Shown here piece by piece: positions 16,221 to 22,378 of a DNA stretch of 25,446 nt. The stretch lies in the NCBI GenBank assembly GCA_003460745.1, contig QTVU01000039.1, positions 1 through 25,446 of the forward strand, in the 5' to 3' direction. This DNA is from Firmicutes bacterium AM55-24TS. Lineage in GTDB: Bacteria; Bacillota; Clostridia; UBA1381. Both the position numbers and the translations under genes were made by a program. A model generated the notes under the pieces. That model was not told where the DNA came from. It did not search any database and saw only the letters and a list, made by a program, of their open reading frames with translations. The stretch's first letter is position 1. Every line of letters begins with the position of its first letter.

Positions 16221-17495
16221 ATGAAATTAAAAAAAACGGTCAGTGCGGTACTTGCAGGTGCAATGCTTTTAGGCACAAGTGCATTTGCAAAAGATAACAT
16301 ATATGCTTATAATAAGTTTATTTCGACAGTGATTGGCCCTCAGGTCGGTTATTGTGATTTTGCGGCGTCATTTGCCGGTCACGAAAATGAATATGACAAT
16401 GTAAATAATTATTTTTCGGGACTTATCTCTGCATTTTACGATGATATAGATATGGACTTTGACAATGAACTTATTACTGTTGAGAGCAGCGGTGTATCGG
16501 TTTATCAAGGCAGCGAAAACGGTGTTACGTTCCTTGGCTCGATAGATACCGATTTAATTGCAAATTACGGTAATTCTTATGCAAACGTTTTTACTATCCC
16601 TGTCGGAAATAAGAAATATATAGGTGTTGAAACGTTCAGCAGTGTTGATACGACATATCTTCTTCAAATGTATATGCTTGATCCCGATACGGATGAATTA
16701 CAGCCGAAAGTAAAAATCGAAAAGACTGTAAATGAGGACGGCCGTGAAGAAAATGTTTGGGCAAACGGTAAAACATATTATTCATATACGTTGGGTGAGG
16801 GATTGCAGACTGTTATGAATCCCGATAATTATAAGGATTCGGTTGCGGCGGCAAGAGCGGCTTTGACAGAAAGCAATATTCCGGATGCATTCGTTGCGTC
16901 ATATGATAGAATGTGGTTTGGTGACGATAAAAACAATACGGATAATTTAACTCAAAATCAAATTTCAAACAGAGATAATTTAAAGGATCAAGATGATTTC
17001 AGAATTTCTCATATTGAAAGCAATGCAAGTCAGAAAAGTTATATTCGTGCAAAGGGTGTAAGATTTGACGAAAAGCCTGTTGTGCTGTTTGAAGATTACA
17101 GCAGTTTGAGCGAGCTTAGCAAAAAACCTGATATTGTGACTGTAGTTCTTGACGGTCAGACTTTGCAGTTCCCGACGCAAGACCCTGTTATAAAAAATGA
17201 CTCTACACTTGTGCCTATGCGTACGATTTTCGAGGCATTGAATGCAGAAGTTGAATGGGTTGATGAAAACGGTGTGCAACAAATTATTGCAAAAACGGCA
17301 GATAAAACTATAACAATGACAATAAACAGCAAGGAATTTTATGTGAACGGCGAAAAACAACCGGAACTTAACGAGCCTGCGCAACTTATGAATGATAAAA
17401 CAATGGTACCTTTAAGAGCGGTAAGCGAATCGCTTGATTGTACCGTTGAATGGGACCAAGAAACAAAAACTGTTATAATACAGTCTAAAAAATGA
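16221..17495 (+). CDS. Secreted protein with C-terminal copper-amine-oxidase-N (stalk) domain
   Basis: A 424-aa exported protein. The signal peptide is clear: Lys-rich start, hydrophobic core, and cleavage after ASAFA-type residues (LLGTSAFA, near residue 23). Residues 24-300 match nothing I recognise. The C-terminal 120 residues are a stalk domain (Cu_amine_oxidN1, PF07833): VVLDGQTLQF, LVPMRTIFEALNAEVEW, then a second half with VPLRAVSESLDCTVEWD. This domain is common in secreted clostridial proteins, where it is thought to bind the wall. I start at ATG 16221 with AAGGGG upstream, rather than ATG 16194, because the signal peptide then begins at once. It follows trpA by 30 bp and ppa comes 19 bp later, so it is probably cotranscribed with both. 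Confidence 0.87.
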   Translation: MKLKKTVSAVLAGAMLLGTSAFAKDNIYAYNKFISTVIGPQVGYCDFAASFAGHENEYDNVNNYFSGLISAFYDDIDMDFDNELITVESSGVSVYQGSENGVTFLGSIDTDLIANYGNSYANVFTIPVGNKKYIGVETFSSVDTTYLLQMYMLDPDTDELQPKVKIEKTVNEDGREENVWANGKTYYSYTLGEGLQTVMNPDNYKDSVAAARAALTESNIPDAFVASYDRMWFGDDKNNTDNLTQNQISNRDNLKDQDDFRISHIESNASQKSYIRAKGVRFDEKPVVLFEDYSSLSELSKKPDIVTVVLDGQTLQFPTQDPVIKNDSTLVPMRTIFEALNAEVEWVDENGVQQIIAKTADKTITMTINSKEFYVNGEKQPELNEPAQLMNDKTMVPLRAVSESLDCTVEWDQETKTVIIQSKK

Positions 17496-17514
17496 TAAAA
17501 AGGAGAGATAAGGT

Positions 17515-18045
17515 ATGTCTAACATTTGGCACGATATTAACCCAAGAAGAATTTCACCTGAAAAATTTATGGCGGTAATCGAAATTCCGAAAGGCGTTAA
17601 AAACAAGTATGAAATGGATAAGGAAACAGGACTTTTGCGCCTTGACCGCGTACTTTACACATCAACTCACTATCCTGCAAACTACGGATTTATTCCGAGA
17701 ACGTATGCGGCGGATAATGACCCGCTTGACGTTCTTGTACTTTGTCAGGAATCAATAGTTCCGATGACGCTTGTTGAATGTTATCCGATTGGTGTTATGA
17801 AAATGATTGATGATGACCAAGTCGATGAAAAGATAATCGCAATTCCGTTTAATGACCCGTCATATGCGGAATTTAAGGATATTAACCAATTACCTCAACA
17901 TACTTTCAGCGAAATTTCTCACTTCTTCAGAGTGTATAAATCTCTTGAGGGTAAGGAAACTGTTGTAAATGAGGTGCTTGGTCCGGACGAGGCGAAAGAA
18001 GTTATTAAGAATTGTATTGCGGCATACAAGGATATGTACTGCTAA
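17515..18045 (+). CDS. ppa: Inorganic pyrophosphatase, family I
   Basis: Hydrolyses pyrophosphate to two phosphates with Mg2+, pulling PPi-releasing reactions forward. The 176-aa protein has the family I signature DNDPLD (67-72) with the metal-binding Asp residues, EIPKGVKNKYE (23-33) supplying the active-site Glu and Lys, and LYTSTHYPANYGFIPRT (47-63). Length is standard for bacterial family I. AGGAGA precedes the ATG. Position 19 bp after the stalk gene and a strong terminator after it place it last in the trp transcript. TrpD releases PPi, so the link may be functional, but a housekeeping role is enough to explain it. Confidence 0.96.
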   Translation: MSNIWHDINPRRISPEKFMAVIEIPKGVKNKYEMDKETGLLRLDRVLYTSTHYPANYGFIPRTYAADNDPLDVLVLCQESIVPMTLVECYPIGVMKMIDDDQVDEKIIAIPFNDPSYAEFKDINQLPQHTFSEISHFFRVYKSLEGKETVVNEVLGPDEAKEVIKNCIAAYKDMYC

Positions 18046-18047
18046 CG

Positions 18048-18082
18048 AAAATGACTGTCGGTTTATCGGCAGTCATTTTTTT
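18048..18082 (+). terminator. Intrinsic terminator after ppa
   Basis: AAAATGACTGTCG pairs with CGGCAGTCATTTT (13 bp, one wobble), loop GTTTAT, then more Ts. It ends the trpDCFA-stalk-ppa transcript. Confidence 0.9.
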
Positions 18083-18174
18083 GTTCACTTTTGAAATAAA
18101 ATGTCGCATTGTGAAAAGTGTTGTATAATTATAAATTAGAAATAAAATATTTTTGCAGGTTTTACAAATATTCC

Positions 18175-18203
18175 TTGACTTTTTGGAATTAAAATGATAT
18201 ACT
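18175..18203 (+). promoter_or_regulatory. Promoter for sigH
   Basis: TTGACT (18175-18180), a 17-bp spacer and TATACT (18198-18203), about 33 nt before the GTG start. The rest of the gap from 18083 is AT-rich; an isolated TATAAT at 18124 lacks a -35. Confidence 0.75.
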
Positions 18204-18235
18204 ACGGTTTGTACTTATATCAGAGGGAAGAATAG

Positions 18236-18667
18236 GTGACGGTATTGGAAACGGAAAGAAAAAATCTAAAGACGTTATCGGACGAAGAACTTGTTAAAGC
18301 CGCTCAAAACGGTGATAACGAGGCTTTGGAGGCGATATTGTCGAGATATAAAAATCTTGTTTATGCAAAATCAAAACCTTATTTTCTTGCCGGTGCCGAT
18401 GATGACGATATTATTCAGGAGGGACTTATAGGACTGTACAAAGCCGTTATGGATTTTGACGGCGACAGATTTCCGTTTTTTAAAGTCTTTGCAGGAGTAT
18501 GCGTGACAAGGCACATTATAACTGCCGTTAAAGCGGCGTCGAGAAAAAAACACCTTCCCTTAAATTCTTATGTATCACTTGATAAGAATACTTATGACGA
18601 TGACAGCGATACAACCTTGCTTGACATCATAGCGTTCAGTGAGCTCAAGACCCTGAGGCCATATTGA
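18236..18667 (+). CDS. sigH: RNA polymerase sporulation sigma factor SigH, N-terminal part (frameshifted)
   Basis: SigH (Spo0H) directs early stationary-phase and sporulation genes. This 143-aa frame holds the region 2 core: DDIIQEGLIGLYKAVMDFD (-10 recognition and core binding), CVTRHIITAVKAASRKKHLPLNSYVSLDK, then the SigH-like DSDTTLLDII. It breaks off at SELKTLRPY. The neighbouring frame continues with DPEAILIDRENMDG, the expected linker into region 4. Restoring one base, for example AAGAC to AAAGAC near 18647-18649, would join both frames into a normal SigH of about 215 aa. GTG 18236 has GAGGG 8 nt upstream. As written the gene would give a sigma factor without region 4. Confidence 0.85.
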   Translation: MTVLETERKNLKTLSDEELVKAAQNGDNEALEAILSRYKNLVYAKSKPYFLAGADDDDIIQEGLIGLYKAVMDFDGDRFPFFKVFAGVCVTRHIITAVKAASRKKHLPLNSYVSLDKNTYDDDSDTTLLDIIAFSELKTLRPY

Positions 18668-18882
18668 TTGATCGAGAGAATATGGATGGTATGGAGTATA
18701 AAATCAATAAAGTACTCAGCAAGCTTGAAACAGAAGTGCTTGTATATTATCTTGAGGGACTTTCCTATCAGGAAATTGCGGAAAAGTTGGGGAAAGATAC
18801 GAAAGCGGTTGACAATGCCGTCCAACGTATTAAGAAAAAACTTGAAAGCGCTTTGCGTGAGGGCGACGAGGGGAATTATTGA
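18664..18882 (+). CDS. sigH: SigH C-terminal part, region 4 (frameshifted)
   Basis: 72 aa opened by a TTG that has no ribosome site, so it is a fragment of the upstream gene rather than an independent one. It holds sigma region 4, the -35-binding helix-turn-helix: KLETEVLVYYLEGLSYQEIAEKLG followed by KAVDNAVQRIKKKLESAL. Start-to-start offset with the first part is 428 nt (3n+2), consistent with one missing base between 18643 and 18664. No slippery heptamer is visible that would suggest programmed frameshifting. Confidence 0.82.
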   Translation: MIDRENMDGMEYKINKVLSKLETEVLVYYLEGLSYQEIAEKLGKDTKAVDNAVQRIKKKLESALREGDEGNY

Positions 18883-18922
18883 AGGCAGAAAACAAACAAA
18901 TAACCAAAGTGAGGTAAAAACA

Positions 18923-19195
18923 ATGTACGAAGACAAGACATTAGTATGTAAGGATTGCGGTAAGGAATTTACATTCTCAGCCGGTGAACAGGAATTTTAC
19001 GCTGAAAAGGGTTTTGAAAATGAACCTCAGCGCTGTAAGGAATGTCGTCAGGCAAGAAAGAACAGTATGCGTCAAAACAAGGAGATGTATGAAATAGTTT
19101 GTGCATCTTGCGGTAAGGTTGACAAAGTTCCGTTTGAACCGAGAAACGACAAGCCTGTATATTGCAGTGAATGTTTCGCAAAACAAAACAACTAA
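18923..19195 (+). CDS. Zinc-ribbon domain protein with four CxxC pairs
   Basis: A 90-aa protein with four CxxC pairs: Cys9/12, 38/41, 60/63 and 81/84, enough for two zinc ribbons. The first half (LVCKDCGKEFTFSAGEQEFYAEKGF...CKECR) is typical of the probable zinc-ribbon family zf_Tbcl (PF13451); the second half, with CASCGKVDKVPFEPR and CSEC, matches the CxxC-CxxC family often fused to it. No function is established; nucleic-acid binding is plausible. I use ATG 18923 with GAGG 8 nt upstream; the same frame is open further left but there it is a shadow of sigH. It sits 40 bp after sigH and may be cotranscribed with it. Confidence 0.88.
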   Translation: MYEDKTLVCKDCGKEFTFSAGEQEFYAEKGFENEPQRCKECRQARKNSMRQNKEMYEIVCASCGKVDKVPFEPRNDKPVYCSECFAKQNN

Positions 19196-19254
19196 TACGG
19201 TCCAAGACCCGTATGAATAATTGTCTTTCGGACAGTTTTTCATAGAAATGATTT

Positions 19255-19288
19255 AAAAACAGTATCTTTTCTTAAAGATACTGTTTTT
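19255..19288 (+). terminator. Intrinsic terminator after the zinc-ribbon gene
   Basis: A perfect 15-bp stem AAAAACAGTATCTTT with AAAGATACTGTTTTT, 4-nt loop, followed by GTTTTG. A smaller 6-bp stem (ATACGG/CCGTAT, 19195-19214) lies just before it. Confidence 0.88.
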
Positions 19289-19352
19289 GTTTTGTACTTT
19301 ATTACGTTAAAGTTGCATAAAATGTGTTTAAATGTTTTGGAAATATCGTTAA

Positions 19353-19381
19353 TTGACAATCTTTGCGATATGTGATAAAAT
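19353..19381 (+). promoter_or_regulatory. Promoter for the AGCS symporter
   Basis: Perfect TTGACA (19353-19358), a 17-bp spacer and TAAAAT (19376-19381). It lies within an upstream in-frame extension of the gene, which argues for the downstream start at 19422. Confidence 0.78.
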
Positions 19382-19421
19382 TTTATTGTATTTTTGTAAA
19401 AAGGAAGGATTGATAAGGAAA

Positions 19422-20870
19422 ATGACAGGTGAAGGTTTTAAGACGTTCGGCGAGATTTTGAAACAAATCGACGGATTTGTATGGGGAGTTCCGCTTATTG
19501 TATTGATAATTCTTACGGGTATTTATCTTACAATCAGAGTAAGAGGATTGCAGGTAAGACACCTCGGTAAGGCTTTGAAGTTTATGGTTAAAAACGAAGA
19601 AGGCGGAGAAGGCGAAGTTACAAGTTTCGGTGCTTTGTGTACGGCACTTTCGGCGACTATCGGAACAGGTAATATTGTCGGTGTTGCAACTGCTCTTGCG
19701 GCAGGCGGTCCGGGTGCGTTGTTCTGGATGATTGTAGCGGCATTTTTCGGAATGGCTACAAAGTATACCGAGGGTTTCTTGGCTATTAAGTATCGTACTA
19801 TAGATGAAGAAGGTCACGTTCTTGGCGGACCTTTCTATTACATAGAAAACGGTATGGGTAAAAAGTGGAAGTGGCTTGCAAAGATTTTTGCGTTTTTCGG
19901 TGTTTGTGTAGGTCTTATGGGTATAGGTACTTTTACACAGGTAAACGGTATCGCAAGTGCGGTTACTAATTTCTTTGACCCGAATACAAGCTGGGCAATT
20001 CATTTGTTCGGCAGAGATATTTCTTGGGTGGTTGTAATTGCCGGTCTTATTGTAACGGTATGTACGGCACTTGTTATTATTGGCGGTATCAAGAGAATTG
20101 CCAATGTATCACAAGTTGTTGTACCGTTTATGGCAGTGCTTTATGTTGTATTTGCTGTGTTGTTGTTACTTTGCAATGTTACAAAAATTCCTGATGCGAT
20201 TGTGCAAATTGTTCAAGGTGCGTTTGGATACGGTGACGGCATACAGGGAATCAGAGCGGTTGCCGGAGGCGTACTTGGTGCAATGATGGCAGCAATGCAA
20301 AACGGTGTTGCAAGAGGTATATTCTCGAACGAGGCAGGTCTTGGTTCTGCTCCGATTGCGGCAGCTGCGGCAAAAACTAAGGATACAGTTCGTCAAGGTC
20401 TTGTTTCAATGACAGGTACATTTATTGATACTATCGTTATTTGTACAATGACAGGTCTTGCAATCGTAATTGCAGGTTCATGGGCAAATCCTGACTTAAA
20501 GGGTGTTGCGATAACGACAGAAGCATTCCAAAGCGGTCTTCCGTTCCCATCAGTTGTGTCATCATTTGTTCTTATGATTTGTCTTGCATTCTTTGCATTT
20601 ACAACAATTCTTGGTTGGGACTATTACAGCGAACGTTGTCTTGAATACCTATCAAACAGAAATAAAACTGTTGTTAAGGTTTATAGATGGATATATGTAC
20701 TTGCAGTGTTCATCGGTCCGTACCTTACTGTTGCGGCTGTTTGGACTATTGCAGATATTTTCAACGGACTTATGGCGATACCAAACGTTATTGCGCTTAT
20801 CGCACTTAGCGGTGTTGTCGCGAAAGAAACGAGAGATTATTTTAAAGAATTTGATAGATTGTCAAAGTGA
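19422..20870 (+). CDS. Alanine/glycine:cation symporter (AGCS family)
   Basis: Imports alanine or glycine with Na+ (or H+) across the membrane. The 482-aa protein has about ten to eleven hydrophobic helices and the AGCS signature region GTGNIVGVATALAAGGPGA in its first third, plus NGVARGIFSNEAGLGSAPIAAA, a highly conserved segment in the second half. Length fits the family (AlsT/DagA type). I choose ATG 19422, preceded by AAGG and a GGAAGG further out; an ATG 69 bp upstream is inside the promoter. Single-gene unit with its own promoter and terminator. No glycine riboswitch is present: the leader is only about 35 nt. Confidence 0.95.
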   Translation: MTGEGFKTFGEILKQIDGFVWGVPLIVLIILTGIYLTIRVRGLQVRHLGKALKFMVKNEEGGEGEVTSFGALCTALSATIGTGNIVGVATALAAGGPGALFWMIVAAFFGMATKYTEGFLAIKYRTIDEEGHVLGGPFYYIENGMGKKWKWLAKIFAFFGVCVGLMGIGTFTQVNGIASAVTNFFDPNTSWAIHLFGRDISWVVVIAGLIVTVCTALVIIGGIKRIANVSQVVVPFMAVLYVVFAVLLLLCNVTKIPDAIVQIVQGAFGYGDGIQGIRAVAGGVLGAMMAAMQNGVARGIFSNEAGLGSAPIAAAAAKTKDTVRQGLVSMTGTFIDTIVICTMTGLAIVIAGSWANPDLKGVAITTEAFQSGLPFPSVVSSFVLMICLAFFAFTTILGWDYYSERCLEYLSNRNKTVVKVYRWIYVLAVFIGPYLTVAAVWTIADIFNGLMAIPNVIALIALSGVVAKETRDYFKEFDRLSK

Positions 20871-20873
20871 TTT

Positions 20874-20899
20874 AAGCGGTCGGAAACGACCGCTTTTTT
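20874..20899 (+). terminator. Intrinsic terminator after the AGCS gene
   Basis: AAGCGGTCG pairs with CGACCGCTT around a GAAA tetraloop, followed by TTTT. Confidence 0.92.
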
Positions 20900-20928
20900 G
20901 TATGTATTTTGGTGTGGTAAAGTTGAAA

Positions 20929-20993
20929 GCAGGGGACAGCACCTTTATGTTCCGTACGAAGTGAGTTTGAGGGCGGCCAATGACCGCCCCTGC
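20929..20993. repeat. Nested inverted repeat with GGGCGG palindrome
   Basis: Outer arms GCAGGGG (20929-20935) and CCCCTGC (20987-20993) enclose an imperfect palindrome GGGCGGCCAATGACCGCCC (20971-20989). The inner part resembles the palindrome at 21044-21062. No gene is here: short open frames in the region follow hairpin arms and lack ribosome sites. Confidence 0.65.
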
Positions 20994-21043
20994 TTACGAA
21001 GTCATATGTGTCTTATTTTAGACAGTATGAAGAAAATATGTAG

Positions 21044-21062
21044 GGGCGACCATTGGTCGCCC
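21044..21062. repeat. 19-bp perfect palindrome
   Basis: GGGCGACCATTGGTCGCCC has 9-bp perfect arms around one central base. It is GC-rich in an AT-rich genome. Similar copies lie at 20971 and 9793, so it belongs to a dispersed repeat family. Confidence 0.75.
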
Positions 21063-21092
21063 GTTGAGCGAGATAACCGAAAAAATAGTGAA

Positions 21093-21190
21093 GCCACCCC
21101 ACAGTCAACTGCGTTGACAGCTCCCATCAATGGGAGCCTTTTAAAAGCCTCTCCTTGAGGAGAGGCGTCACGAAGTGACGGAGTGGTGGC
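21093..21190. repeat. 98-bp hairpin-chain intergenic repeat (MITE/REP-like)
   Basis: Bounded by GCCACC and GGTGGC, the element is a run of four near-perfect hairpins: GTCAAC/GTTGAC (21104-21118), GCTCCCAT/ATGGGAGC (21120-21137), GCCTCTCCT/AGGAGAGGC (21147-21166) and CGTCAC/GTGACG (21166-21180). CTTTTAAAAG links the second and third. There is no transposase and no obvious target duplication. Elements of this build recur between genes in gut Clostridia, as far as I recall. It could be a non-autonomous mobile element or a structured RNA; only one copy is in this window. Confidence 0.7.
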
Positions 21191-21202
21191 AATATAAAAA
21201 TC

Positions 21203-21236
21203 CGCAAAAAAACAGGTATGCGTTGCACACCTGTTT
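21203..21236 (-). terminator. Intrinsic terminator after the RpiB-like gene
   Basis: The minus strand reads AAACAGGT, one mismatch, TGC, loop AAC, GCA, ACCTGTTT, then a T-run. It lies 10 bp beyond the stop of the isomerase gene. Confidence 0.82.
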
Positions 21237-21245
21237 AAAGCAAAA

Positions 21246-21884
21246 TTAATCAACGATTGTCTTAACGTATTCGGCAATCTTATCGCACTTGCAGTTAGCG
21301 AAGAACAAGTCTTTGAATTGCTTACCTGCAACAGCACCCTTAACAAGGTCTTGGTCAAGGTTAGGAAGAATATCAAGAAGATCTCTGTGAGTTACCTTTT
21401 TAACTTCGTTAAGAATTTTAGCATTTCTCTGTTCAGGAACTGCTCTTTCTTTAGGATAACCGCCGCCCCATTCTTCAACGAACAGTTTTTCAAACACGTA
21501 TTGTAGGTTAAGTTCAGCACCCCAACCCCAGCCTTTTGCGAAAGGCATTGCAATACAGTTACCGTTATTAACCTGTGTAAACTGATAAGCGTCTGTCGGA
21601 TCTACAACGTGACCGCAAAGCACACCCGGGAATGCGTTACAAGCAAGGCAAGCACCTTCGCCTGTACCGCAACCTGTGATTACAAGGTCAGCCGCACCTG
21701 AGTTTAGAAGTATTGCGGCAAGAATACCGATTTGTACATATGTAAGTTGTTCTGCATCGTCAGCTGAGTACATACCGTAGTTAAATACTTCGTGACCAAG
21801 CGGTTCAACAACTTTCTTTAGTGTTTCAACAATAACGCCATTCTTTGCAGCTTGGCTGTTTTCGTTAATTAAAGCAATTTTCAT
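21246..21884 (-). CDS. RpiB/LacA/LacB family sugar-phosphate isomerase
   Basis: A 212-aa aldose-ketose sugar-phosphate isomerase. Family features: MKIALINENSQAAKN at the N-terminus, ADLVITGCGTGEGACLACNAFPG with the catalytic Cys72 in the position of RpiB Cys66, and GHVVDPTDAYQFTQVNNGNCIAMPF. In classic RpiB the loop reads CGTGIG; here it is CGTGEG. The protein is about 60 residues longer than E. coli RpiB, with a C-terminal extension (from about residue 140). The substrate may therefore be a sugar phosphate other than ribose 5-phosphate. AGAAGG lies upstream of the ATG. Single-gene unit, divergent from padR. Confidence 0.88.
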   Translation of the reverse strand: MKIALINENSQAAKNGVIVETLKKVVEPLGHEVFNYGMYSADDAEQLTYVQIGILAAILLNSGAADLVITGCGTGEGACLACNAFPGVLCGHVVDPTDAYQFTQVNNGNCIAMPFAKGWGWGAELNLQYVFEKLFVEEWGGGYPKERAVPEQRNAKILNEVKKVTHRDLLDILPNLDQDLVKGAVAGKQFKDLFFANCKCDKIAEYVKTIVD

Positions 21885-21920
21885 TTGAAATTTACCTTCT
21901 TTCTTTTATTTTACACTTCT

Positions 21921-21949
21921 ATTATATCTAATTTTCAATAAGTTTGCAA
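21921..21949 (-). promoter_or_regulatory. Promoter for the RpiB-like gene
   Basis: Minus-strand TTGCAA (21944-21949), a 17-bp spacer and a perfect TATAAT (21921-21926). One of the ATATTATA repeats of the padR control region abuts its -35. Confidence 0.75.
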
Positions 21950-21978
21950 TATTATAAATAAAAAAATTAATATAACTA

Positions 21979-22007
21979 TTGACAAATAATATTATACGAT
22001 ATATAAT
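21979..22007 (+). promoter_or_regulatory. Consensus promoter of the padR operon
   Basis: Perfect TTGACA (21979-21984), 17-bp spacer and perfect TATAAT (22002-22007). A promoter this strong needs repression, which the overlapping inverted repeat supplies. Confidence 0.88.
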
Positions 22008-22013
22008 ATTATT
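21985..22013. promoter_or_regulatory. PadR operator candidate: 12-bp perfect inverted repeat
   Basis: AATAATATTATA (21985-21996) and TATAATATTATT (22002-22013) are perfect reverse complements separated by 5 bp. They fill the promoter spacer and cover the -10 box. Two further ATATTATAAATAAAA direct repeats flank it at 21949-21963 and 22023-22037. PadR proteins commonly bind such AT-rich inverted repeats and repress their own operon; binding here is inferred. Confidence 0.7.
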
Positions 22014-22057
22014 AAATAAAACATATTATAAATAAAACAGTAAAAGGCGGTGAATAT

Positions 22058-22378
22058 ATGATATTTAATATTAATGCGGCACTGCTTGACGCACTCGTAC
22101 TTGCAATAGTGAAAAAAGAGGACACTTACGGATATGAAATAACAAGAGTTTTAAAAAATGAACTTGATGTATCGGAATCTACTTTATATCCTGTTCTTCG
22201 CAGATTGCAAAAGGACGATTGTCTTGAAATTTATGACAAAGAGTATTCCGGACGAAACAGGCGTTATTACAAGATAACAGACAGAGGTCGGAAACAGCTT
22301 GATATGTACCGTGACGAATGGCAGAAGTACAAAGCGACTATAACAAATATATTTGAGGGAGTGATAGATGATGAATAA
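22058..22378 (+). CDS. PadR family transcriptional regulator
   Basis: A 106-aa winged-helix repressor of the short PadR subfamily (PF03551). Visible features: ALLDALVLAIVKKEDTYGYEITR (first helices), VSESTLYPVLRRLQKDDCLE (recognition helix) and the wing GRNRRYYKITDRGRKQL. A C-terminal helix of about 25 residues serves dimerisation. It heads a five-gene operon with DUF1700 proteins, a typical Firmicutes arrangement, and overlaps the next gene by 11 bp. It probably represses its own promoter through the inverted repeat upstream and may respond to envelope stress or a ligand not identifiable here. Confidence 0.95.
   Translation: MIFNINAALLDALVLAIVKKEDTYGYEITRVLKNELDVSESTLYPVLRRLQKDDCLEIYDKEYSGRNRRYYKITDRGRKQLDMYRDEWQKYKATITNIFEGVIDDE

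Noticed and set aside
18668..18922. 85-residue N-terminal extension of the zinc-ribbon frame
   Set aside because: It overlaps the sigH region 4 frame, and a good ribosome site lies before ATG 18923.
19195..19233. Small stems after the zinc-ribbon gene as a structured RNA
   Set aside because: Stems are 4-6 bp with weak support; the strong 15-bp terminator just after explains the region.
20898..21158. 86-aa open frame over the repeats
   Set aside because: It runs through hairpin arms, lacks a ribosome site and matches no family.
21002..21376. 124-aa minus-strand open frame
   Set aside because: Half is repeat DNA and half overlaps the isomerase gene in another frame.
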